Below, one piece after another: positions 8,701 to 16,127 of a DNA stretch of 16,127 nt; the stretch's first letter is position 1; every line of letters begins with the position of its first letter. The position numbers and the translations under genes were made by a program. The notes beneath the pieces were generated by a model, which saw only the letters and a program-made list of their open reading frames with translations, ran no database searches and was not told the DNA's origin. This stretch comes from Collybiopsis luxurians FD-317 M1. Lineage: Eukaryota; Basidiomycota; Agaricomycetes; Agaricales; Omphalotaceae. The stretch lies in assembly GCA_000827265.1 (NCBI GenBank), contig KN834831.1:1-16127 (forward strand), given 5' to 3'.

Positions 8701-10950
8701 TTTAGGTGTCTACAGCTTGCATCTTTTAGATATGTGGGTACCAAATATCAACTTCCAGCAGAGATTGCTCTGTCTCAATTGCAACTATATCTTCAAAACA
8801 GAATGCCTTATGGATGCCCCTGGTAGACTGCTGATTTGTGGAGTAGCTTCTGCCCCAGCCTTATGTCCATGATTGTGATGTCATTTATGGTGGTGATCAA
8901 TTCTGACTGTTCTTCCAATGGCATAAGTCACTGCCAAAGAATAATTTTCTCAATATCCATGGTGACTTGATCATTTTGCACCTTGATAAGAAAAATGAAG
9001 GCAATGTTGTTAATTTGAGAGCTGGTGATACAAAGGTAGCCTGCCAAATTGCAAGAAGGTATTGCTATCTTCCTGGGAGTAAGAAATTTTTCATTGACAC
9101 TGATTCCAGATTTGCTCTATATTTGGTTCAATTTCAGAGTAACCAACAGCAAAAACTTAACCATCTGATTGACACTCTTCCGCCTCATGTCTGCAAGCTG
9201 GAGTTCTGCCAAATGGCCATAGGTTGGATGGTAGGAATTGTGGAGACCAAGTCTAAAAAGACCATTACCAATAGCTTGTCAGATACCGATCCCATATGTA
9301 AGAATCTCACTATCTAAGCTACTTGATCTCATTCCTCTTTAGACCAACATGGAAAAATGCTCACTCTTGCCATTCCTGTCAACCATGTGTACAAAAACTG
9401 CCTAGACATCAACAACAAAGAACTGCTCACTTTCCAGGCTGAAGTTGCTGACTACACTGAAACTTTCCTCACTCAGATTGATGGGGATGAACTTACAACA
9501 GCAATTTCCATGTATAAGAACCCTCAGTTTGAGAGTGTTGTTCAAGAGTGGTTACAGGAAGGAGAAGACATCGGCGTTGCACAATTCAAACACATGTCCA
9601 CTCAGGACCTTCATACATACTTAGGGCTACAGGATGGCCTTCCATTAGCATTCCGACAACACACCCACAACAACTATAGATGTATTTCTCTTGACAGTGA
9701 TGAAGCGTTTGAGGGTAGCACTCCTGTCTCAATTAGCTGGCATCAGCTTGTCTTTGTGGCCACTTTTTTCTCACAGATGCACAATGTTAAAAGGGCAACA
9801 CTCAAAAATATACACCACTCTCCTGATGCAGACAAGGCACTGATAGGGATCAGAGAAAAGTGGGGTGAAATTCCCAGTATGTGTCTCTTCAATAAAGTTG
9901 GTCTCAGCAAAACAATATGTGCCCTGGCATGTATCACCATGTTACAGCAAATTTTCAAAATGCAAGAAGCTCTCAAGGCTTGAGATGGAAACAAGAGAGC
10001 CAATGGAATTGATCAAAACCAGCTGCCGGCTTGCATCAGGGACTGTACATGTATGCGGCTGCAATTTTCAACCAAAATACATCAGTTCTTTTGCCCTAAA
10101 GCTATACATCTTGTCATTATCTCTACAAGCAAGAAGCGTTGGGCCAGTGACATGAGTAACATTCATCATTTACCTGCCGGAATGAAACCTATCCAGCAGA
10201 TTATTTTAATCCCTTCTATGGTAAGCTTCCAGTTACAGTTTTCAACTGTAATAACCTCTTCTCCAGGTTCTTATGTGGATATTCACCAGCAACAAACAGA
10301 GAATAGTTCACCACATGGAACAAGGTCTCCCTCATTTACAATATCAGCTCCCCACCAATACTGTGTTTTCAATGTGCTTCAGGATATCTTTCGGTGACAA
10401 GGTCCATGATGTGTGAAAAGCAAAGTCTCTCTGGTTAGTGATGAACAGCTTGCACAAGTTGGTCCTGTGTAAGATAGGGGCCACTGCCACACCCATAGTG
10501 GAGCAGCCAGAGGCAAGTCAGTCCCATTCATATTTTATTAGCAACTTAATATTTTAGTCTAGGACGTCATGAATTTAGCACTATTGTTTCACCCTGCATT
10601 GCTAAATTACCCCACTCAGGAGGGACTTACATGTTGTGAAAAGTCAAGTGATGATCAAGACTCATCAAGATGCATTAGAGCTGGCACAGCAGGAGAAGAT
10701 AATCCCCCAGACAGAAGGCAGTGGAGTAGCGACTTTTATGGCATGTACAATGGTAGCAGTCATCAAATGCCACCTTCTTCCTCATGTCATATGGCGCTCC
10801 AACAAGTCAGTTGATTTTGAAGGCTGCCCACTCAACTTGCAGCTCCCAGCAGCCACAATTGTTCACATATCTGTTGATGTCACTGACAATGAGTCCCAGG
10901 AGTCCTATAAGGAGATTGGGAAAGAAGCTTTCAAAGCTTGCTATTTCGAT

Positions 10951-11022
10951 GTAGGAACTCTCGGGGTGCATTCTCAAACACAGCTGCAAATTTCAGCCAT
11001 TTGCTAAGCTTCCTTTTTACAG
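10951..11022 (+). other. Intron of gene D carrying a satellite core
   Basis: GTAGGA..TTTTTACAG, 72 nt, with a branch-like GCTAAG 22 bases before its end. It lies between codons and joins EAFKACYFD to VFFNQGHQK, giving about 249 continuous residues across 10636-11457. It contains CAGCTGCAAATTTCAGCCAT at 10981-11000, identical at 19 of 20 bases to the core of the last unit of array A. Confidence 0.85.
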
Positions 11023-11497
11023 GTGTTCTTCAACCAGGGCCATCAAAAGCTGTCCTTCCCTCACAAATCATTGTGGACACTGGAGCAGTATGGTATCGAG
11101 CAGTTAGAGTCAGACACAGCTACGAAGCTGAAATGCCTCATCAAACTTTGCCACTGGATCCTGCTGGAAGGTACTGAACAAGTCATCCCTTCAGAGTACA
11201 TTGGCACAGTTGACCGCATCACCCAAACCTCGGATTTTGGCCTCCCCGATCTCCTCCAAAACTGTAAAGTTCAACAGATTACTTGGGATCAACCCCACGC
11301 CAACCCTCAGGAGAAGATTCTGATATACACCATGTTTCAAAAATTCCACTTGTATATTCAAAAGGCATGTTTGCTCCACCTAAACAATACATTCACTGAC
11401 AACTCGAATAGATTCTTGAAGAGGCGGGGATCAGAACCCAGGCAATTAGTTCTATGATCTCTGCTCAGGATAAAACTAGGGTGATTCAAGCAAGGGG

Positions 11498-11680
11498 AAG
11501 GGGAAGGGGAAGGAGGTCGAATGCAAACAGACAGTTGAGTCCGAGGATAACAAGCCCATGCCAACATCCAAGGAAAAGGGGAAGGGGAAGGAGGTCAAAT
11601 GCGAACAGACAGTTGGGTCCCAGGATGACAAGCGCACACCAACATTGAAGGAAAAGGGGAAGGGGGTCAAATGTGAGTCT
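11498..11680 (+). repeat. 78-bp tandem repeat in the C-terminal region of gene D
   Basis: Copies are at 11498-11575 and 11576-11653, with a partial third to about 11680. 78 bp is 26 codons, so the repeat keeps frame and encodes KGKGKEV(K/E)C(E/K)QTV followed by an acidic, Pro/Thr-rich linker. Each starts with AAGGGGAAGGGGAAGGAGGT. The two full copies differ by about 13 bases. The frame stays open to a TGA at 11744-11746 and, after it, to another TGA near 11869. It is a flexible charged tail, not a known domain. Confidence 0.88.
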
Positions 11681-12349
11681 AGGGATGCTGAGTCTGGACA
11701 AGTGGGGGAACTGCCAGAAATTTCTTCCATGGCATCTTCATTGTGACAGCCTCCACATGTCACTTCCAATGATCCTAGTCCGAATGACTGTCCTGAGGGT
11801 TGCGCAGTCAGTCCAAACAGTACACTGTTAGATGCAGAGAAAATTCCCTGGTTTAGGGACCTCGACCGATGACCAGCCCATGCCTCCAGCAAACCCTGGA
11901 ATGGAAGTTAACTTTAATCACCCGGAGACCCACCCCAATGTTGAAATGGTGCAATCTCATCTGGAAACCCATCAAGATGTCAGCCACCACAGAAAGAGAG
12001 TTATCCCTCACTCCAACTCCAGAAACCCCTAATGTCAACACCTGAGCTTCACCAATGAATGACCCCCAATACGCTGGTTGGATTGAGTGCCGTGAGTATC
12101 TCAATGTTTCTTGCCTTGATAGCATCTGACCATTAATAGGCTTCTGTAGCTGATGTTGGACTGAATTCTGTAAGTTGACCCTAGACATTTTTTTTTTGTG
12201 CATTGCTCATCTGTTTATAGACTGTCAAAGAGGGACAGTTGTATTGTCCTAAGATCAAAATTCCAGCACGTAAGAACAAATCCAGATGCAAGCAGGCCAC
12301 AAAAACAGAAACCAAAACCACCGGCGATACCCCCCCTAAATGTGGATGT

Positions 12350-12367
12350 GGCAGACCCAAAAAGAAA
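12350..12367 (+). other. AT-hook-like motif at the end of gene D
   Basis: The last exon (acceptor TGTTTATAG at about 12220, then a Lys/Arg-rich segment) ends in C-G-C-G-R-P-K-K-K and a TAA. G-R-P-K is the minor-groove-binding core of AT-hooks. It is consistent with a chromatin-bound SNF2-like protein. That this exon belongs to gene D is inferred from strand, spacing and composition. Confidence 0.55.
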
Positions 12368-12528
12368 TAAGTGCCTCGATGGACATTGTATTTTAGAGAT
12401 CGTACCCACTAGACGCATACATTAGACTATTAGCACACATAATTTGTATATTCCGCATAATTTCTTGACAGCGATGCTAATACATGGTACTGATATCTTC
12501 CCAACCCAAATGAAGCACTATGAGATGG

Positions 12529-12880
12529 TTGAAATCCTAAGCCACATTGTAGTGGCTCCCTGTAATGTGTACGAATCATTGTTGTACATCTGAAAATTTA
12601 AGCCGCATTGTAGTGGCTCCCTGTAATGTGTACAAATTGTTGTTGTACATCTGAAAATTTAAGCTGCATTGTAGTGGCTCCCTGTAATGTGTACAAATTG
12701 TTGTTGTACATCTGAAAATTTAAGCCGCATTGTAGTGGCTCCCTGTAATGTGTACAAATTGTTGTTGTATGGCTGAAAATTTAAGCCACATTGTAGTGGC
12801 TCCCTATAGTATAAAGTAATTGTTGTTGTATGGCTGGAAATTTAAGCCGCAATGTGGTGGCTTCTTAGTGCTTGGACTGT
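12529..12880 (+). repeat. Tandem array B: about 5.7 units of 61 bp
   Basis: Units start at 12529 (diverged), 12590, 12651, 12712, 12773 and 12834, with exact 61-bp spacing. The consensus begins CTGAAAATTTAAGCCGCATT and contains GTAGTGGCTCCCTGTAATGT. The middle units are nearly identical, the outer ones diverged. It shares period, the CTGAAAATTT-x-AGCCG start and the TCCCT(T)GTAAT block with array A, so the two arrays derive from one monomer. It begins 160 bp after the end of gene D. Confidence 0.95.
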
Positions 12881-12946
12881 CCATCAGAGGAGAGGAGCAC
12901 TTGCCAGCTTGGTGTTGAAAAGCTCTCAAAATTGATACAAATTGTC

Positions 12947-12954
12947 TATATAAG
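12947..12954 (+). promoter_or_regulatory. TATA-box-like sequence after array B
   Basis: TATATAAG in CTATATAAGCAG is a near-consensus TATA box about 70 bp downstream of array B. The sequence after it holds no clear gene, so any transcript from it would be non-coding or from a lost gene. Confidence 0.35.
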
Positions 12955-13460
12955 CAGTCATTAGTCTAGGTTGGAAAGAGTTCAATTTTCTTGATGAATG
13001 GGATCCTAGTACATCATCACTAAAAAGCTCAAAAGGTCTCACATTCCTGACTAGTGTAGAGGACCTAATTGGTGATGCCACAGTCTGTCAAAGTTGCAAT
13101 TTTCTTCCAGCAAAACAGAATGTAAACTTTCAATGCAAGTTTGCTAACCTGCTAAGCAGCTTACCTCACATGCTCCTCCCTTGCAATATAGCTGACAAAT
13201 TGATGCAGAGATTCCACGTCAATCTGCTCAACAGTCCTTTGGACTATCCCCATGGGTCCAGAAACAGAACTGTATGCATCAGTAATGCAATCTACCCCTA
13301 AGCGACATAGACCCGGACTTCCCCTAAGTCAAGTATTTCATGGTTGAACTGGACGGAAAAGAAGAGATGATTCTCATAACCCAAAACCCCTAGCTTTGAG
13401 CTGCATAGCAATGGTTTCCTGACAAATATGTATTCCTCTGGATTCGGAGAGATTGTACAG

Positions 13461-13502
13461 CTGGAATTTTTAGCCATACTCCAGCGGCTTCATATAGTGT
13501 AC
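13461..13502 (+). repeat. Isolated diverged satellite unit
   Basis: CTGGAATTTTTAGCC, then AGCGGCTTC, then ATAGTGTAC aligns in order with the array B unit CTGAAAATTTAAGCC, AGTGGCTCC, AATGTGTAC. It lies about 580 bp beyond the array. Confidence 0.6.
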
Positions 13503-14428
13503 ACCAACCCTTATGACACAGGATAAATACAGATACTATTATTATAATGGCGTTGGCATTCAAATGTCCATTTTTTGTCTATAGATGCAATAAAAAAAAT
13601 GAGATTATTATTCAACTGGTAATACTAAAATACAACTATATTCTGGCAAGTATGAGTATATTGACAGCTACATAGGCATTGCAGAAACTTTGAACAGATG
13701 TAAAATTACACTGCGACAGTATTTCAAGGTGCGGATGTAGCTTGTGAGGCTAAGGTTCAGTGTATCCATATGGAAATGGTATGCCAAGCTGGATCCCTGG
13801 TATATTAATTATATATAAGCATTGCATATAAATGGAATCAGTTATAGCAAAGTATTTGAATTTAGTTAGAGCATTTTATAGCTATGACTGGTTCAACTGA
13901 ATTGGAGAAAGGCAATAGGGTAAAACCCATAGAGCAATGGTATACATACAGAAATGGATATGTATTTTTAGTATGATATGTAACAAGGAAGCTCAACCAG
14001 TGTTACTCTGGTTGTAAATAGAATGGCATTAGAGAAAACTAATAAGTGGTACTGTACATGGAGAAAACTGTGTGTATAAACTTATTTGGGACTGTTTATA
14101 ATCACTGTAGAGAATATTGGATTAGTACTGGTTAATGTGTCAAGGTCAACAAAAGCAGACAAGTACCACCAATGCAAATTAAAGAATAATAAATAGAATA
14201 CATTGGATACCAGGTAAGCAATATCAAGGGCAAGGGTTGCAGTCGTGCCGACTAGCGCATGCATAGAATTGCATTAAATGCGCTGATTTTCTTATAGGCC
14301 CCTGGCAATGCTCTGATCTGTCAAAGAGTTGTTGTGATCCACAACATCATTCGGGCTCTATGTGGACTTCGTACTTAAGTAGAGCTAGGGGAGAATGAAA
14401 GGGGGGACAATTTTTGACCTACTAAGAT

Positions 14429-14611
14429 TCATATACCTGTGTGAGGAGGTTCGAAGAGGCCTCCAGCATTAGTCTTCTTCATGTTTAACTGTGCAACGAC
14501 AGAGTTCTTTCTCTCTAATTCTATTATTTCTACCTCCCTTGCTCCTTCCTCCATCATGTTCGGTTCCTCTGGACCACTCACACTTCCTTTTTTTGTCTTC
14601 CTCTGGACCAT
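14429..14611 (-). pseudogene. Possible exon fragment, Lys/Glu-rich
   Basis: An open minus-strand frame reads EEPNMMEEGAREVEIIELE then a short basic stretch and AGGLFEPPHTG, ending at a donor-like CACAG/GTATATG. The composition is that of a charged helix. Another frame of the same bases is also open and basic, so the reading frame is not certain. It could be a downstream exon of gene C, but no splice connects them convincingly. Confidence 0.3.
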
Positions 14612-14903
14612 GAACCCCCAGAACTTAGGGGTTCAACTCCTTCTTCCACAGAGTGATAAATGCTTAAGAATGCAATTCAGATAAAGATATTGCTCTAATA
14701 GAAGTTAGAGTATCAATGAACTAAACAAGTTGATAAAGCAAAAGATCCTAGGACAGATGATTAGGGTTGAATGAAGAAAGACAGTATATCACAGAGCTAC
14801 AGGATGCGATGCAAATAAAAGTATGAAGTTGTAACTGAAAGACTGGTATATTAGAATATGATTCAAATAAAGATGGGAACTTGCAATAGAGTAATGTCTG
14901 ACT

Positions 14904-15687
14904 CTAAGTTAACTTAAGCTTTGATAACGAAAAGCTCTTTAATACATCATCTTTTGCATTTCCCAAACCATATTTATTTTGCCAAAAGACATAATCGTTC
15001 TCCTCAGGAATTGCCCAGAAAAATCCTGCAAGATTAGTATGAGCAACAAGTTACATAGGTCCTCTCACCCATTTGCTCCTGTTCCTCATCATCCATTGGT
15101 ATCCATTGAACAGCACACCAGTCATGAAGTTCCACCATAGCTGACTTATCAAAATCCATCACCACAACATAGACTTTCCCCACTGAATGTGAGTAATCCA
15201 CCTGTGGATGCTCAGTCCAACATACAAACACCTGTCCAAGCAACGGATGTCTTCCAGGCTTGGTGACTTCATTGTAATCCTCAACCGAAGGCATTCTGGC
15301 CTTTGATTTACCCTTGTCAACAACCGGCTTTGTTGGTTGACCTAAACATTCACAACAAGTTTGATGTTGAGTACATTGGTGACTAGAGGGGGGGCGTTGC
15401 AGCTTTCTGGGTGATGGGGTTCAGGATTGGTCAGAATCAGAGCTGTCAGGCATAGAAGTATTGAATTGATAGTCCTCATCACTGCTATCTGAGTGGAATC
15501 TTTTGCGGGATGAGGATAACAATGGAGTGGGATCATCTGCAATACAAAAATTACATTGGCTATATGTGGGAACAACCACAGACTCAAGCACCCAAGTATG
15601 ACGAATAGGTGTAGATGAAGGAGTCAGCAGCAACATAGTAGAACATTGAAGGGGAAATTTAGGAGGAAAAAAAAATTGGACCTGCAT
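14904..15687 (-). pseudogene. Gene C: unrecognised gene starting at the right TIR
   Basis: The ATG at 15685-15687 is 9 bp inside the TIR. The frame runs to about 15069 with a single stop, TGA at 15421-15423 (likely CGA, between DSDQS and TPSPRK). In order: a hydrophobic/Pro start, SYSQCNFC-like Cys pair, an acidic Ser-rich stretch (SDSSDEDYQF, MPDSSDSDQS), a Cys/His cluster HQCTQHQTCCECLG that could bind metal, a basic patch (VDKGKSKARMP), then a folded-looking region with HPLLGQVFVCWTEHPQVDY, KVYVVVMDFDKSAMVEL and CAVQWIPMDDEEQE. An intron-like gap at 15026-15068 (GTGAGA..TTGCAG) precedes FFWAIPEENDYVFWQNKYGL and TAG at 14904-14906, but the frames join only with a one-base shift. No family recognised. 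Position suggests it could be an ancestral transposition gene; that is inference. Confidence 0.72.
15026..15068 (-). other. Probable intron of gene C
   Basis: Donor GTGAGAG, branch-like ATACTAAT and acceptor TTGCAG; 43 nt. Splicing leaves the downstream frame off by one base, so either an indel has occurred or another splice site was used. Confidence 0.5.
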
Positions 15688-15695
15688 GTTAGAGT

Positions 15696-15901
15696 TCAGG
15701 CAACTAAAGCAGCAATGATTGAGATCACAACAAGTTTTGGTTTGGTAATAATAACTTGTATAATAGATTGTTTGTAACTCATAGTGTCAACAGATTGAGT
15801 ATTCTACTAGACTCTCTCTAGACATATAAGGATTAGGGGTCTGTTTGGTCCTATTTGCATGCAAACGCATGAGGCGTGAAAACAGGTGTCCACATTTTTG
15901 C
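15696..15901 (-). repeat. Right terminal inverted repeat
   Basis: This is the reverse complement of 1-206 with two transitions. The palindrome TTTGCATGCAAA is at 15854-15865. Its inner edge is 9 bp upstream of the ATG of the minus-strand gene at 14904-15687, so the repeat occupies the promoter and 5' leader position of that gene. The sequence continues outward as GCCCTGCCAAAATATT, whose left partner is not in the window. Confidence 0.96.
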
Positions 15902-16127
15902 GCCCTGCCAAAATATTCCAATGACACAAACTTTTCCCCATCTCCAAAGTCCAACTACTAAAACTATTCTACTTTTGTCTATACTACATATACACATTGT
16001 ACATGTCCTTAGAAGTGTTTCAGCACTTCTGTCAACACTGCAAAACTATTTTGTTACCTGTAAACAAGCCACAGACAGGTGGAGCTGGTACGGATAGTAT
16101 AAAATGCTATACCTATCAGTAACCAAC
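15902..16127. other. Right flank of the element, no gene seen
   Basis: AT-rich sequence outside the visible TIR. It holds one hairpin at 16011-16030 (AGAAGTG, loop TTTCAG, CACTTCT). The first bases, CGCCCTG, may still belong to the element's terminus. Confidence 0.5.

Larger units (their letters stand above)
8701..12370 (+). pseudogene. Gene D: SNF2-like DNA helicase/ATPase pseudogene with AT-hook-like tail
   Basis: It starts in one frame (YVGTKYQLPAEIALSQLQ, 8731-8784), shifts near 8815, then runs in a single frame to 10397 with stops at 8832 (TGA), 8844 (TAG), 8904 (TGA), 9315 (TAA), 9324 (TGA) and 9981 (TGA). Helicase signatures in order are SWHQLVFVA (Q-like region), CLFNKVGLSKT at about 9882-9914 (Walker A in which GxGKT has become GLSKT), FFCPKAI (motif Ia region), IGATATP at 10474-10494 (motif III, after a frame change and a TGA at 10414), WRSNKSVDFEGCPLNLQLP, then across a phase-correct intron NQGHQKLSFPH, SDTATKLKCL and EKILIYTMFQKFHLYI at about 11311-11358 (start of the C-terminal helicase lobe). 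Motifs V and VI are missing. A Lys-rich repeat region and a final exon ending CGCGRPKKK and TAA at 12368-12370 follow. No clear DEAH box is seen. Probable former chromatin or DNA-translocase role; now dead. Confidence 0.82.
12881..14280. other. Long AT-rich stretch, no gene seen apart from a TATA-like box and one lone satellite unit
   Basis: No frame on either strand shows sustained coding character. Short coding-like fragments (for example around 13230-13380) are broken in every frame. The open frame at 14082-14264 on the minus strand is hydrophobic AT-rich noise. Confidence 0.5.
1..15901. mobile_element. Very large TIR-bounded DNA element carrying a copia fragment and at least four decayed genes
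   Basis: The two ends are inverted copies of one sequence of about 206 bp. Everything between them is fungal-style coding debris, a retrotransposon fragment and related satellite arrays. No recognisable transposase, polymerase, integrase or capsid gene is present, so superfamily cannot be assigned. On the right the sequence continues outward as GCGCCCTG, so the true end may be a few bases outside the repeat seen here; read inward this would begin CAGGGC, a start like that of many hAT-type elements. The left counterpart is outside the window, so neither the exact terminus nor the target-site duplication can be read. The element is probably non-autonomous. An alternative is an inverted duplication at a non-transposon locus. 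Confidence 0.75.

Noticed and set aside
11405..11455. tRNA 3' end suggested by GGGGATCAGAACCCAGGC
   Set aside because: The reverse complement does not fit the B-box consensus and no cloverleaf forms; the bases read through as part of gene D.
11476..11892. Minus-strand open frame rich in Pro/Leu/Phe (138 codons)
   Set aside because: It is the reverse reading of the AAGGGG minisatellite, whose low complexity keeps several frames open.
6232..12880. CRISPR-like regularly spaced repeats
   Set aside because: The whole 61-bp unit repeats; there are no unique spacers, and the context is eukaryotic.
14290..14370. Transposase C-terminus (PIF/Harbinger-like) suggested by VVVIHNIIRAL after an acceptor-like CTTATAG
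   Set aside because: Only about 25 residues in one frame, with no other DDE motif nearby and an equally open frame on the minus strand.
14600..14670. Second tRNA gene, suggested by a B-box match GGTTCAACTCC at about 14629
   Set aside because: There is no A box at the right distance and the T stem pairs poorly.
1..15901. Polinton/Maverick or other virus-like element, suggested by size and long TIRs
   Set aside because: No DNA polymerase B, retroviral-type integrase, packaging ATPase, protease or capsid gene can be recognised. The only protease and polymerase pieces belong to the copia fragment.

Overview
The window looks like repeat-rich, accessory DNA from a filamentous basidiomycete, probably an Agaricomycete. 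The reasons are short GT-AG introns (47-72 nt) that restore reading frames, a Ty1/copia element of fungal type, and a degenerate SNF2-like helicase of a kind I associate with mushroom-forming fungi. No gene in the window is intact.

The dominant structure is a pair of terminal inverted repeats (TIRs) of about 206 bp at 1-206 and 15696-15901. They differ at only two positions, both transitions. They bound about 15.9 kb, so I read the window as almost exactly one very large TIR element plus 226 bp of right flank. The left TIR may be cut by the window edge.

Layout from left to right. (1) 207-4505 is a decayed copia retroelement in permuted order: reverse transcriptase/RNase H, then one LTR with polypurine tract and primer-binding site, then gag and protease. 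A tRNA-like insertion at 3122-3195 and a hairpin lie inside gag. (2) 4810-5834 (minus) is a broken, unrecognised gene ('gene A'). (3) 6232-6570 is a tandem array of alternating 61- and 52-bp units around a perfect palindrome. (4) 6982-8097 (minus) is a broken, unrecognised three-exon gene ('gene B'). (5) 8160-8700 is a divergent intergenic region. (6) 8701-12370 (plus) is a broken SNF2-like helicase gene ('gene D') with a 78-bp minisatellite and a C-terminal AT-hook-like GRPKKK. (7) 12529-12880 is a second array whose 61-bp unit is related to the first array. (8) 12881-14903 is mostly AT-rich and non-coding. (9) 14904-15687 (minus) is a broken, unrecognised gene ('gene C') whose ATG lies 9 bp inside the right TIR, so the TIR itself would be its promoter.

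The genes are dead in a consistent way. Once introns are removed, genes A, B, C and D read through in long frames broken mostly by TGA, as expected from CGA-to-TGA decay of methylated CpG. The copia gag is instead broken by TGG-to-TGA/TAG and CAA-to-TAA changes. A decayed interior between near-identical ends suggests that the element moved recently using a transposase supplied elsewhere, or that its ends were homogenised. I recognise no transposase in the window.
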